Positions 36,710-44,357 of a DNA stretch of 64,000 nt are shown here, in pieces. Each line of letters opens with the position of its first letter. The first letter of the stretch is position 1. The notes under the pieces were generated by a model. That model searched no databases, was not told where the DNA came from, and saw only the letters and a list, made by a program, of their open reading frames with translations. The position numbers were made by a program, and so were the translations under genes. This DNA comes from Gemmatimonadaceae bacterium (GTDB lineage Bacteria > Gemmatimonadota > Gemmatimonadetes > Gemmatimonadales > Gemmatimonadaceae). Location: contig DASUHB010000073.1 in assembly GCA_036273715.1 (NCBI GenBank), forward strand, positions 1 through 64,000, written 5' to 3'.

Positions 36710-37254
36710 TCGTCGCCGTCCCGTCGCGCGATGACGACGCCGTCCTTCCCATCCAGCTCTTCGACGAGGACATCCACCCGGTCGCGCGGCGCCACGTTGA
36801 TCTTCTTGCCGACGACATCGGCGTGGATCGGCAGCTCGCGTCCGCCGCGATCGACTAACACGGCGAGGGCGATGCGGGCCGGTCGGCCGAAGTCCGCCAG
36901 CTCATCGAGGGCGGCGCGCACCGTCCGTCCCGTGTAGAGCACGTCGTCGACGATGACGACGAATTTGTCCTCGAGATCCCAGGGCAGCTTGGTCGCTCCG
37001 ACGACGGGTCGCGGTCCCACGGTCTGGAGATCGTCGCGATACAGCGTGATGTCGAGGGCGCCGCGCGGGATGTCGACATCGTCGCGGGCTTTGATCGTGG
37101 CGGCGATCCGCTCGGCGAGCTGCACGCCGCGGCGCTGAATGCCGACGATGATGAGGTTGTCCGTGCCGTCGTTCAGCTCGACGATTTCATCTGCCATGCG
37201 ACGCAGCGTGCGATCCATCGCGCGCGCGTCGAGAATCGTGGTTGGACTGGGCAT
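36706..37254 (-). CDS. pyrR: PyrR, pyrimidine operon attenuation regulator / uracil phosphoribosyltransferase
   Basis: 182 residues, phosphoribosyltransferase fold. PRPP loop [21 protein letters not shown], and [15 protein letters not shown]. PyrR binds pyr mRNA with UMP/UTP and promotes termination, besides a low uracil phosphoribosyltransferase activity. First gene of pyrR-B-C-(aldolase)-(zinc ribbon). A candidate leader terminator lies about 150-190 nt upstream (37409-37447), consistent with self-regulation of the operon. Confidence 0.95.
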   Translation of the reverse strand: MPSPTTILDARAMDRTLRRMADEIVELNDGTDNLIIVGIQRRGVQLAERIAATIKARDDVDIPRGALDITLYRDDLQTVGPRPVVGATKLPWDLEDKFVVIVDDVLYTGRTVRAALDELADFGRPARIALAVLVDRGGRELPIHADVVGKKINVAPRDRVDVLVEELDGKDGVVIARRDGDE

Positions 37255-37913
37255 GTCGTCCGAAGCGGGGACTTGGACAGCGGCCTGCTTAGACCCTGCG
37301 CCACATGCGACGTCGGGACCGGACGGACGTTAACGGGGACGCGGGGTCGAAGCAACCCGCGCATCGTGGGTTCCTCGCTTTGGAGACGCGGACTGAGCGG
37401 TCGACAAAACGCAATGCCCCTCCGGGCAGATACTCCGGCGGGGCGTTCGGAGAGTTGATCGCGCGAGGACCAGGTCTCCTCGACGAAGGGTCCGAAGGAT
37501 AACAAACAGGATGCACGTGATGGGGAGGATCGCTGCCACGCGAGGGAAGGTGCGTTGTTCGCGCGCGTGGCCTACACCAGGAACGTGAACGATGATGTTT
37601 GGACCTCCATGGCTGCGATTTTCCCCATCCCTAACATCCTTTTCGTTTTCCTTTGAACCGTTCGTCGTAAGGACTCGGCTAGCGCATGGACGACGCCTCC
37701 GACGACCGATCTCGCGAAAAGGTTTCCCGTTCGCGACAAGATTCACCATTCGCTTTCGATTTTGACCCGACCTTGACGCCGTGTGACAGAGTCCGCTCGA
37801 AACCCTAACGGGGTCTCAACCTCCACTGGGCGGGCCGATCGTAGTGTGAGTACCGAGGCCGCCGACCACGCTGACCGGCGAGCGGCAGGCCCGCCATACG
37901 ACCGGGAGGAGAC
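37255..37913. other. 659-base leader region of the pyr operon and upstream region of the secreted protein gene
   Basis: Holds the pyr attenuator candidate and hairpin (37409-37482). Downstream to 37913 an AT-richer stretch (about 37610-37670) and TTGACC/TTGACG words near 37762-37778, without a matching -10, are all that is seen. A minus-strand open frame of 139 codons (37330-37749) has a hydrophobic stretch but no homologue pattern and is not called. Confidence 0.4.
37409..37447 (-). terminator. Candidate attenuator terminator in the pyr leader
   Basis: On the minus strand GCCCCGCCGG and CCGGAGGGGC pair at 9 of 10 positions round a 9-base loop, then GCGTTTTGTC. A second hairpin CGAGGA/TCCTCG (37464-37482) lies just upstream. 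Position before pyrR fits PyrR-type attenuation. The Bacillus PyrR loop consensus was not found. Confidence 0.45.
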
Positions 37914-38414
37914 ATGCGTCGCCCAACAATCGAATCGCCGCGCGCTTTCGCGCTGGTCGCTGCCGCGACCCTGCTGGCTGCCCTTCCCGCCGCCGCCGCG
38001 GCGCAGCAACTCGCTTCCAACGTGCCCGACAGCCTGGAAGTCGCCACTCTCGCGCCGACGCCGATCCGCAGCGACGCCGATCGCGCCGCGCGCGAGACCC
38101 ACCCGTCGTGGCGCGGTCACGCGGACGGCAGGTTCAAGGGCACGGTAACACTGACGCTCGAGCGCATTGGTGTGCCGGAGAGCGCCATCGATCCGGCGTG
38201 GCCGGTGCTCGTGCGCTGGGAGTACGAGGGCCGAGATCCGTCCAAGTCGTTCACCGCCGAGCTGTTCGGAAGCGGCACGGCGAACGGCAAGATGCTGCTG
38301 CACGGTGTGATCACGAGCGGCTATCGTGCCGGACAGGAAGTGGAAGTGAACGTGGGTGGCGGTGCGGGCGCGAAGGCGACGATGGCCTTCGTCGATCCGA
38401 GCGCCGCGCAGTAG
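37914..38414 (+). CDS. Secreted protein of unknown function
   Basis: 166 residues. Signal peptide MRRPTIESPRAFALVAAATLLAALPAAAAAQQ; GGGAGGAGA ribosome site right before ATG. The mature part seems a single beta-sandwich domain (ETHPSWRGHADGRFKGTVTLTLERIGVPE, then VRWEYEGRDPSKSFTAELFGSGTANG). No family recognised. Convergent with the methyltransferase gene. Confidence 0.7.
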   Translation: MRRPTIESPRAFALVAAATLLAALPAAAAAQQLASNVPDSLEVATLAPTPIRSDADRAARETHPSWRGHADGRFKGTVTLTLERIGVPESAIDPAWPVLVRWEYEGRDPSKSFTAELFGSGTANGKMLLHGVITSGYRAGQEVEVNVGGGAGAKATMAFVDPSAAQ

Positions 38415-38491
38415 GTCGCATTCCGCCGCCTAACGGCGGCTCGGTTGGGTTCACGCGCCGCCGGTTCGTGTCGCGCTCTCCCCCGGAGCGA

Positions 38492-39304
38492 TCACGAATC
38501 GACGGCACGTGGACTTTCCTTCCGCTCTTCCTTGAGAATGCGCGTCACGAACCGCCAGCGTCGCCACGGCAGCACGATCGCCTGCCGCGTCGCGCGCTGC
38601 ACGCGCCGGCCGATCTCCCGGCCCAACGTCGGATGCGGCCGCGGCGGCTCGACCAACATGTCGTTCGTCTGCAGCACGCAGTGCACGTACTGGTTGCGCA
38701 TCCAGACGTCCTCGAGCGAGTAGTGCCGCAGCGTGAATCCCGCCGCGCCCGCCTCCGCGAGCAGCGCCGGCAGCTCGATGACGTTGTCGATGATCTGCAG
38801 CTCCTCCGGCCGGTCGCGCTCGAGAAAGCGCTGGTACTGCGGACTCGGATAGGTGAGGATCAACACCGCGTTGGGCGCCGCCAGCGCCTTGAGCCTAACG
38901 AAAAGCCCCGGACGCTCGGCGTCGGGAATGTGCTCGACCACGTCCACCATGGTGATCACATCGAGCGCGCCGCCTGTACGCGCTGCGATCTGCGCCGTGT
39001 CGTCCAGGATGTCGGCGGCGAAGAACGTCACGTTCGATTTCCGCACCGTGTGCGACGCGTACCAGACGTTGCGCGGGCTCAGGTCGATCCCCCACACCCG
39101 TCCGGCGCGCGCCCGCGCCGCGATCCGCTCGGTCACGATGCCGATGCCACACCCGACGTCGAGCACACGGTCGTTCTCGTGCACGTAGGGCTCGATCCGT
39201 CGCGCCGCTTGCTCGATGCGCTGGTTGCCGAACAGGCGATATTGCACCATGCGCGATTCGAGAAACTCATTATAGAAAGCGCGAACGTCGGCGCGACCGT
39301 CCAT
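38492..39304 (-). CDS. Class I SAM-dependent methyltransferase
   Basis: 270 residues. Motif I VLDVGCGIGIVTERIA, motif II GIDLSPRNVWYAS, then VITMVDVVEHIPDAERP. This is a small-molecule type methyltransferase, of the Methyltransf_25/UbiG-like group. C-terminal 60 residues are basic and could bind an acidic or lipid substrate (TLGREIGRRVQRATRQ). Substrate unknown. No neighbour gives a hint; both adjacent genes are of unknown function. Confidence 0.85.
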   Translation of the reverse strand: MDGRADVRAFYNEFLESRMVQYRLFGNQRIEQAARRIEPYVHENDRVLDVGCGIGIVTERIAARARAGRVWGIDLSPRNVWYASHTVRKSNVTFFAADILDDTAQIAARTGGALDVITMVDVVEHIPDAERPGLFVRLKALAAPNAVLILTYPSPQYQRFLERDRPEELQIIDNVIELPALLAEAGAAGFTLRHYSLEDVWMRNQYVHCVLQTNDMLVEPPRPHPTLGREIGRRVQRATRQAIVLPWRRWRFVTRILKEERKESPRAVDS

Positions 39305-39786
39305 TGAGACCTCTCGGTGTCACCTGCGGCGCGCGATGCGCCAGATACGCTGCCAGTGAACCGAAAACGCGCAAGACATGCGCCCCCGCGCGCGAAGACG
39401 TGAAGATCCGAAGAAGAAGCGAGCGCGGCACCTGCACGCATCTCGTGCGCAGGGTACGGGTTCAATGTGGCGCACGGTTCCCATGGCTTGCATCTACGTT
39501 CATGAAGACGCCGACAAGGCAGGACACAACCGACACGACACGAGCAACACCAAGCGTTGATTTTTTTGTCAGTGCATTGTCCGTTGTGTCCTGCTTGTCC
39601 GCATCTTCATGAGCGTAGCACTCTGCCACTCCGGCCTGCAACGAGTCTCATCGGGATACCGGACCAAACTGTACCTCTACCGTGAGCAGCGCATGCTTGA
39701 CGCTGACACGAGACGGCCTATCGTCTCTCGCCTGTCATTGTTGTCGAGTTCCACTCGAGCGGCTCGAAGCCCGCAGGAGAGCGCAC
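39305..39786. other. 482-base divergent intergenic region with a long imperfect palindrome
   Basis: Between the divergent starts of the methyltransferase and the PH-like protein. Its main content is the palindrome at 39494-39618. No obvious tRNA or ORF. No strong promoter pair was found. Confidence 0.5.
39494..39618. repeat. Imperfect 42-bp inverted repeat of GGACA/TGTCC units
   Basis: Left arm 39494-39535 and right arm 39577-39618 pair with five or six mismatches and one bulge (shared core TTCATGAAGA, then GCAGGACACAAC). At two places C faces C in GACA/TGTC units, as in the rpsT hairpin. The loop holds a T7 run (39561-39567). TAGCACTCTGCC follows the right arm, matching 28088-28101. Confidence 0.7.
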
Positions 39787-40149
39787 ATGGTTGACGTCTC
39801 GGTCGAGGGAGATCGCGTCCGTTTCGACGTAGACGGATGGGACAAGATGTGGGCGCTGAAAAGCCGGCTGGAGATTCCGCTCGAGCACATCACGTCGGTG
39901 CGCGTGGATCCCGAGCCCGCCCGCGGCTGGTGGCACGGATTCCGGATGCCCGGCACGCAGATTCCGGGTGTGCTCACCGCGGGCACCTTCTACCAGCACG
40001 ACGGCGCGGTGTTCTACGATGTGCACGACCCGGAGCACACGATCGTGATCGAGTTGGACCACGAGCACTACCGGCGGTTGGTCGTCGAGGTTGCCGATCC
40101 CGCCGCCGCCGTCTCCCTGCTCGAGGATGCGATACACGGCCGCGTGTGA
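39787..40149 (+). CDS. Small PH-like protein of unknown function
   Basis: 120 residues. No signal peptide. Alternating short strands (VDVSVEGDRVRFDVDGWDKMWALKSRLEIPLEHITSVRVDP, TFYQHDGAVFYDVHDPEHTIVIELDHEHYRRLVVEVADPAAAV) look like a bacterial PH-domain fold. AGGAG lies about 8 bases before the ATG. Convergent with the GlsB-like gene; a terminator separates them. Confidence 0.65.
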   Translation: MVDVSVEGDRVRFDVDGWDKMWALKSRLEIPLEHITSVRVDPEPARGWWHGFRMPGTQIPGVLTAGTFYQHDGAVFYDVHDPEHTIVIELDHEHYRRLVVEVADPAAAVSLLEDAIHGRV

Positions 40150-40196
40150 GCGAATGCGCAGGCGGGTGACCGATCTCCGCGCACGACGGAAAGGCC

Positions 40197-40246
40197 GACA
40201 AAATGAAACTGGGGCCAACGTTCGTTAGCCCCAGTTTCATTCTGTC
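40197..40246. terminator. Bidirectional terminator hairpin
   Basis: Left arm 40197-40215 and right arm 40228-40246 pair at 18 of 19 positions round a 12-base loop. AAAA and TTT tracts flank the core. It serves the convergent PH-like and GlsB-like genes. The outer part contains CCGACAAAA as in other palindromes of the window. Confidence 0.72.
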
Positions 40247-40273
40247 ATCCGTTAGACGGCGAGCAGTTCTGCG

Positions 40274-40534
40274 CTAGAGCTGCGCCCGCCGACCACCCGT
40301 CACCAGCCGCACGATCCAAGTGAGAATGACCGCGCCCAAAATCGCGATCAGGATCGTGTAGATAACCCCGCCGCTTCCCCGGAATCCCAGCGAGCGCATG
40401 ATGAATCCACCGATGATCGCGCCGATGATGCCGACCACGATGTCCATCAATGCGCCGTACCCGGATCCTTTCATCAGCTTGCCGGTGAGGTAGCCCGCGA
40501 TCAACCCCACGATGATCCACCACACGATTGCCAT
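40274..40534 (-). CDS. GlsB/YeaQ/YmgE-family small membrane protein
   Basis: 86 residues, three hydrophobic helices rich in Gly (MAIVWWIIVGLIAGYLTGKLMKG, MDIVVGIIGAIIGGFIM, YTILIAILGAVILTWIV). This is the transglycosylase-associated protein fold (PF04226), induced by stress in other bacteria, function uncertain. ATG at 40534 is chosen because the upstream part of the frame has no helix or ribosome site. Confidence 0.82.
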   Translation of the reverse strand: MAIVWWIIVGLIAGYLTGKLMKGSGYGALMDIVVGIIGAIIGGFIMRSLGFRGSGGVIYTILIAILGAVILTWIVRLVTGGRRAQL

Positions 40535-40834
40535 TGCAGTGTCCTCGGTTGAGGGAAACGAGCGTACGCGGATCCGGCCCAGGTAGCCGGCCTCCGCGGG
40601 GCTACTCTCGCACAAGTTGAGCCGGACCGAACCGGCTCGCAAGCCGCGCACACAACAATGGGCAAGACCGGCGGTCCGCTGGCTGAAATACGCCCCGGCG
40701 CTGTCGCTCACACATCGGGCGAGCCATGGTCCCGCTCTTGCCCGTCACGCGCTCTGTCCAATGCAGGGAGGCGGCATCGGACGTTGTGCCTGCCTTCACG
40801 CTTCGTGTACGCGTCTTCAGCGGAGTCTGCAGCT
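40535..40834. other. 300-base divergent gap
   Basis: Between GlsB-like and outer-membrane-protein genes. A perfect 7-bp stem GAGCCGG/CCGGCTC (40619-40638) with a 6-base loop stands in the middle; it might be a transcription-factor site or hairpin. No clear promoter was found. Confidence 0.35.
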
Positions 40835-41407
40835 ATGCGTGTGTCCATAGTCGTTCCCAGTCTCATGCTCGCCCTGGGCGCCGCCGCGGCCGCCCCGTCT
40901 CAGGCCCGCGCGCAAGTCGGGCTCGGCGTTGGCGGCGGTTTCACGTTCCCGGTGAGCTCGCTGAGCACCACGAACAAGACCGGGTATAACGTCCTGGCGG
41001 ACCTGTCGTTCCGCTCGGATTCGTTTCCGTTAGGCTTCCGGGTCGACGGAATGTTCAATTCGCTGCCCACCAAGATCACGGATGCCCGGACGCTCCAGGT
41101 CTGGACCGTGAACGCAAACCTGGTGGCGAACCTGGTGAACCAGCAGACCAAGCCGCCGGTGGTGCCGTACCTCATCGCCGGCATCGGCTGGTACAACGAC
41201 AAGTACCGGGCGCAAACCATCGGCAGCACGGTCGTCCTGTCGGGCAACACCAGCGAGAATGACTTCGGCATCAATGCCGGCGCGGGTCTCCGCATCGCGC
41301 TCGGCAGCTCGAGTCTCTTCGCCGAGGGCCGGTATCACTACGTGTTCACACCGCACCAGCGGCTGCAGATGATCCCCGTTACGTTCGGGATCAGTTTCGG
41401 CAACTGA
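40835..41407 (+). CDS. Outer-membrane beta-barrel protein
   Basis: 190 residues. Signal peptide MRVSIVVPSLMLALGAAAAAPSQARA, then about eight amphipathic strands (GLGVGGGFTFPVSSL, YNVLADLSFRSDSFPLGFRVDGMF, ...) and a last strand ending in Phe-Gly-Asn (PVTFGISFGN). Fits the OmpA/OmpX-like 8-stranded barrel group. ATG 40835 precedes the signal; the longer upstream frame is not credible. A terminator lies downstream. Confidence 0.8.
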   Translation: MRVSIVVPSLMLALGAAAAAPSQARAQVGLGVGGGFTFPVSSLSTTNKTGYNVLADLSFRSDSFPLGFRVDGMFNSLPTKITDARTLQVWTVNANLVANLVNQQTKPPVVPYLIAGIGWYNDKYRAQTIGSTVVLSGNTSENDFGINAGAGLRIALGSSSLFAEGRYHYVFTPHQRLQMIPVTFGISFGN

Positions 41408-41449
41408 CGCGGGACTCGCGCGCCGCGGCCAGCGCGGCGCGCCTAACGT

Positions 41450-41486
41450 GAAACCGGGCGACGGCAATCGGCCGCCGTCCGGTTTC
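41450..41486. terminator. Bidirectional stem-loop terminator
   Basis: GAAACCGG...CGGC (41450-41465) pairs with GCCG...CCGGTTTC (41471-41486) with two mismatches and a 5-base loop, between the convergent outer-membrane-protein gene and the TonB receptor gene. Mark for both strands. Confidence 0.65.
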
Positions 41487-41487
41487 G

Positions 41488-44175
41488 CTACGGCACGAGG
41501 CTGAGCGTGAGGCCGATGCTGCGCGTGCTCGGAAGGCCGGGCACCTCCTGACCCTGATCGGGCCCGGTGTCGAACACGCTTTGGGGATCGAAGTTGGGCG
41601 CGGCGCTGTGAACCAGAAGATTGCGACCGATTGCGGCGACCTCGAGCGTTCTCAGATGCAGTCGCGCCGCCACACGCGGCTGCACCGTGTACGCGAGCCG
41701 GACTTCCCGCAGCTCGATGGCGCTCCCGTCGAAGGCCGCGATGTTCGCATCGCCTGCGATGAACTCGTAGTACTCCTGCGGAGAGATGGCCGTCGTATTC
41801 GGCGTCCCGTCCGGGTTCACGCCCGGCAGAATGATCGTTCCGCCCTGTTGCCGCAGGCCGAGCGTGGACGAGAGCGTGCCGGCCATCGTTCCCCACATGT
41901 TCGTCCGGCTGTACACGCGGCCGCCGTGCCGACTGCCGACCAGGAGCACCAGCGAAAGCTGGCGATATCGCAGGTCGCTCTCGAGGCCGCCCACCCACGA
42001 CGGCAGCTCCGAGCCGAGCGCCTGCAGTTGGTCCTCCGGCGTGCCGTCCTCGATGATCATTCGGCCTAACGAGTCGCGTACCGGCGCATAGGCAACGATG
42101 CTGCCGTACGGATGGCCGGTCAGGATCGACGCGCTGCCGATGCCGTTGATCCCGATCAGCGACGGCGGTCCCTGCACGTGGCTGTGGTTCTTCGCAAAGC
42201 GAAGGCCGAGGTCCCATTCGAGACCGTTTGCGCCCTTGACCGCGGCGCCGTTCAGCGCGAGCTCGATGCCGCGATCGGTAACGGCCAGCGAGCGCTCCGT
42301 CGGAGACGGGATCTCGAAGACGAGGAATCGCGACACCGTGCGTTCATCATAGTATGTGGCGCTGAGCGACGCGCGATCGTGCAGGAATCCGAGATCGATC
42401 CCTTCTTCCTGGGAGATCGTGCGATCGAGCAGCAAGAACTGAGTTTCGCCGCCGACCTGCGCCCAACTGGCCCGCAGCTTCCCGGCAGAGACCAGGCCGC
42501 CCAACATGCCGCGACTCGTTGGGCGCGCGAAATCGTAGGCGACGGAGACAGACGGGTAGAATTGAGGTCCCGTTGCCAACCAATCCTTGCGTCCGGTAGC
42601 GTCGAGAAAGAGCATGCTGTCGACCGACGCGCCAAGCCGCCCGTAGACGCTGTTCGTCTGGGCGCGGCGCGAACTGCGGGCCAGTGAGACCAGGCCGCCT
42701 AACTGATCCCTGATGGTGGTTGCTTGCGTCGTCAGGCCGCCGCGGGTCGCCAGGCCGGCGTCGAGGCTCATGGCGAGGGCCGCGGTCAACGGGCGTGCGA
42801 CGCTCACCAGCAGATCGGAATTCTGTTCGCGATAGGTCGTGGCGCCCGCGGAACCGGTCACCTCGGTGAACAGCGGCTCGGTCGCCAGGACGTCTTGGGC
42901 GAACTCGCGATCGTGCCACCAGTCGATGCCGCTGCGGATGGACGCACGCAGCCACGGCGCAAATGCGTAGTCGGCGCTGATCACACCGAGCGCGTGATCC
43001 CGGTTGTCGCCGTTGGTATTGACGAACGCATCCCAGTACGGGTTGTTGATGCCGAAGGCAGTGGCGAACGAGTTCTGGCGCGTCGTCAGGGCGTCGGAGC
43101 GCATGCGGCTCGGATCGAGCGCGCTCCCCTCGAAGAGGAACACCTGAAAGGGATTGTCGCCATCCAGTCCCTGCACCGGCTGCTGTTTTGCGTCGAAGTG
43201 CGTGTACGCGCCATCGATGCGCACGCGCAGCCGCGGCAGCACATCCATGCCGGCCGACAACGACGTCCCCAGGCGATCGGAGCCGCTGTTCGGCGACACG
43301 CCGGCCTGGCCGACGCGCGAGATGCCTAACCGTACGTCGCCGCGCGCCGACGCGGCCGACACCGCGGCCGTCGTGGTCGACGTGTGCCCCTGCACGAGAT
43401 AGTCTCGCAGATCGTTCGGCTGCGCCACCAGCGGCGCCGGCTGGCCGCTGCTCCACCACTGCACCTGCTCGGTGCCGTAGACCGCGGGCCCCCAGGTGCC
43501 GAAGCCGCCCGGCGAGTAGACGCCGTCGCTGCCCAACGCAAAGCGACTCTGGAACTGCGGGAGCCGCTGTGGCGACTCGAACGTGTAATCCTGGCGCGCG
43601 GTGACGGCAAAGCCGCTCGAGCGCGCGGCCCGCGTGGTCGTGATGAGCACGGCGCCGTTCTGCGCGCGGCTGCCGTACAGCGCGGCCGCGTTAGGCCCAT
43701 TGAGCACGGTGATCGAGGCGACGTCGTTCGGGTCGATGTCGCCCAACAAGCTGCCGAAATCGATGTTGCCGTTCCGGCCGGTGACGCTCTGGTTGGCCAC
43801 CGGTACGCCGTCGACGACGAACAGCGGCTGGTCGTTGCCGCCTGCCGTGCGCGCGCCGCGGAGCAACAGGCTCACCGAGCTGCCGGACGCGCCGGTGCCG
43901 CTGACGTCCGCGCCGGTGACGCGCCCGGCGAGCGCCCTCACGATGTTGGTCTCGCCCGCCGCGGTAAGCCCGTCGCCGGACACGGTCTGTTGGGCAGCGC
44001 CGAGCGATCCGCGATCGCGCTCGATGCCCAGCGCCGTGACGGCGCGGTGCGACGAATCGGCCGGAACGCCCGGGAGCACCGTCGCCGGCACAGTGTGTTG
44101 GGCAGCGAGCATTGGCGCGGCGGCTACCAGCGCCGCGCTCAAGGCGGCGGCGAGACGGCAGGCACAATGGGACAT
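41488..44175 (-). CDS. TonB-dependent receptor, SusC/RagA-like
   Basis: 895 residues. Signal peptide about 1-25. The plug domain starts about residue 70: GETNIVRALAGRVTGADVSGTGASGSSVSLLLRGART, FVVDGVPVANQ, IDPNDVASITVLNGPNAAALYGSRAQNGAVLITTT, all typical of SusC/RagA. The rest is the 22-strand barrel, C-terminal residues RSIGLTLSLVP. No SusD lipoprotein gene is adjacent, and no carboxypeptidase-like N-terminal domain is evident. It imports a large substrate, probably glycan or peptide, by TonB. ATG 44175 is chosen over 44244 for the signal peptide. Confidence 0.88.
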   Translation of the reverse strand: MSHCACRLAAALSAALVAAAPMLAAQHTVPATVLPGVPADSSHRAVTALGIERDRGSLGAAQQTVSGDGLTAAGETNIVRALAGRVTGADVSGTGASGSSVSLLLRGARTAGGNDQPLFVVDGVPVANQSVTGRNGNIDFGSLLGDIDPNDVASITVLNGPNAAALYGSRAQNGAVLITTTRAARSSGFAVTARQDYTFESPQRLPQFQSRFALGSDGVYSPGGFGTWGPAVYGTEQVQWWSSGQPAPLVAQPNDLRDYLVQGHTSTTTAAVSAASARGDVRLGISRVGQAGVSPNSGSDRLGTSLSAGMDVLPRLRVRIDGAYTHFDAKQQPVQGLDGDNPFQVFLFEGSALDPSRMRSDALTTRQNSFATAFGINNPYWDAFVNTNGDNRDHALGVISADYAFAPWLRASIRSGIDWWHDREFAQDVLATEPLFTEVTGSAGATTYREQNSDLLVSVARPLTAALAMSLDAGLATRGGLTTQATTIRDQLGGLVSLARSSRRAQTNSVYGRLGASVDSMLFLDATGRKDWLATGPQFYPSVSVAYDFARPTSRGMLGGLVSAGKLRASWAQVGGETQFLLLDRTISQEEGIDLGFLHDRASLSATYYDERTVSRFLVFEIPSPTERSLAVTDRGIELALNGAAVKGANGLEWDLGLRFAKNHSHVQGPPSLIGINGIGSASILTGHPYGSIVAYAPVRDSLGRMIIEDGTPEDQLQALGSELPSWVGGLESDLRYRQLSLVLLVGSRHGGRVYSRTNMWGTMAGTLSSTLGLRQQGGTIILPGVNPDGTPNTTAISPQEYYEFIAGDANIAAFDGSAIELREVRLAYTVQPRVAARLHLRTLEVAAIGRNLLVHSAAPNFDPQSVFDTGPDQGQEVPGLPSTRSIGLTLSLVP

Positions 44176-44357
44176 GGGATCGAGCGCGAGAGGAACGCGG
44201 CCGGGCGGCCGGAGTGGCCGAGCCGGCGCCGGCGCGTGCGGCATCGCGCGCGGGCCGCGTCCGTTAGGGAGGGAGTAACGTTAGGCGGCTGCGCCCGCCG
44301 CCGCAAGGCCGGCCGCGCCACCCGGTGCCGGCCAAGCGGCACGAACTGCCGGCGCGC

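Noticed and set aside
37330-37749. 139-codon frame with a hydrophobic stretch in the pyr leader
   Set aside because: No homologue-like pattern, overlaps the leader hairpins, composition unlike neighbouring genes; left as non-coding.
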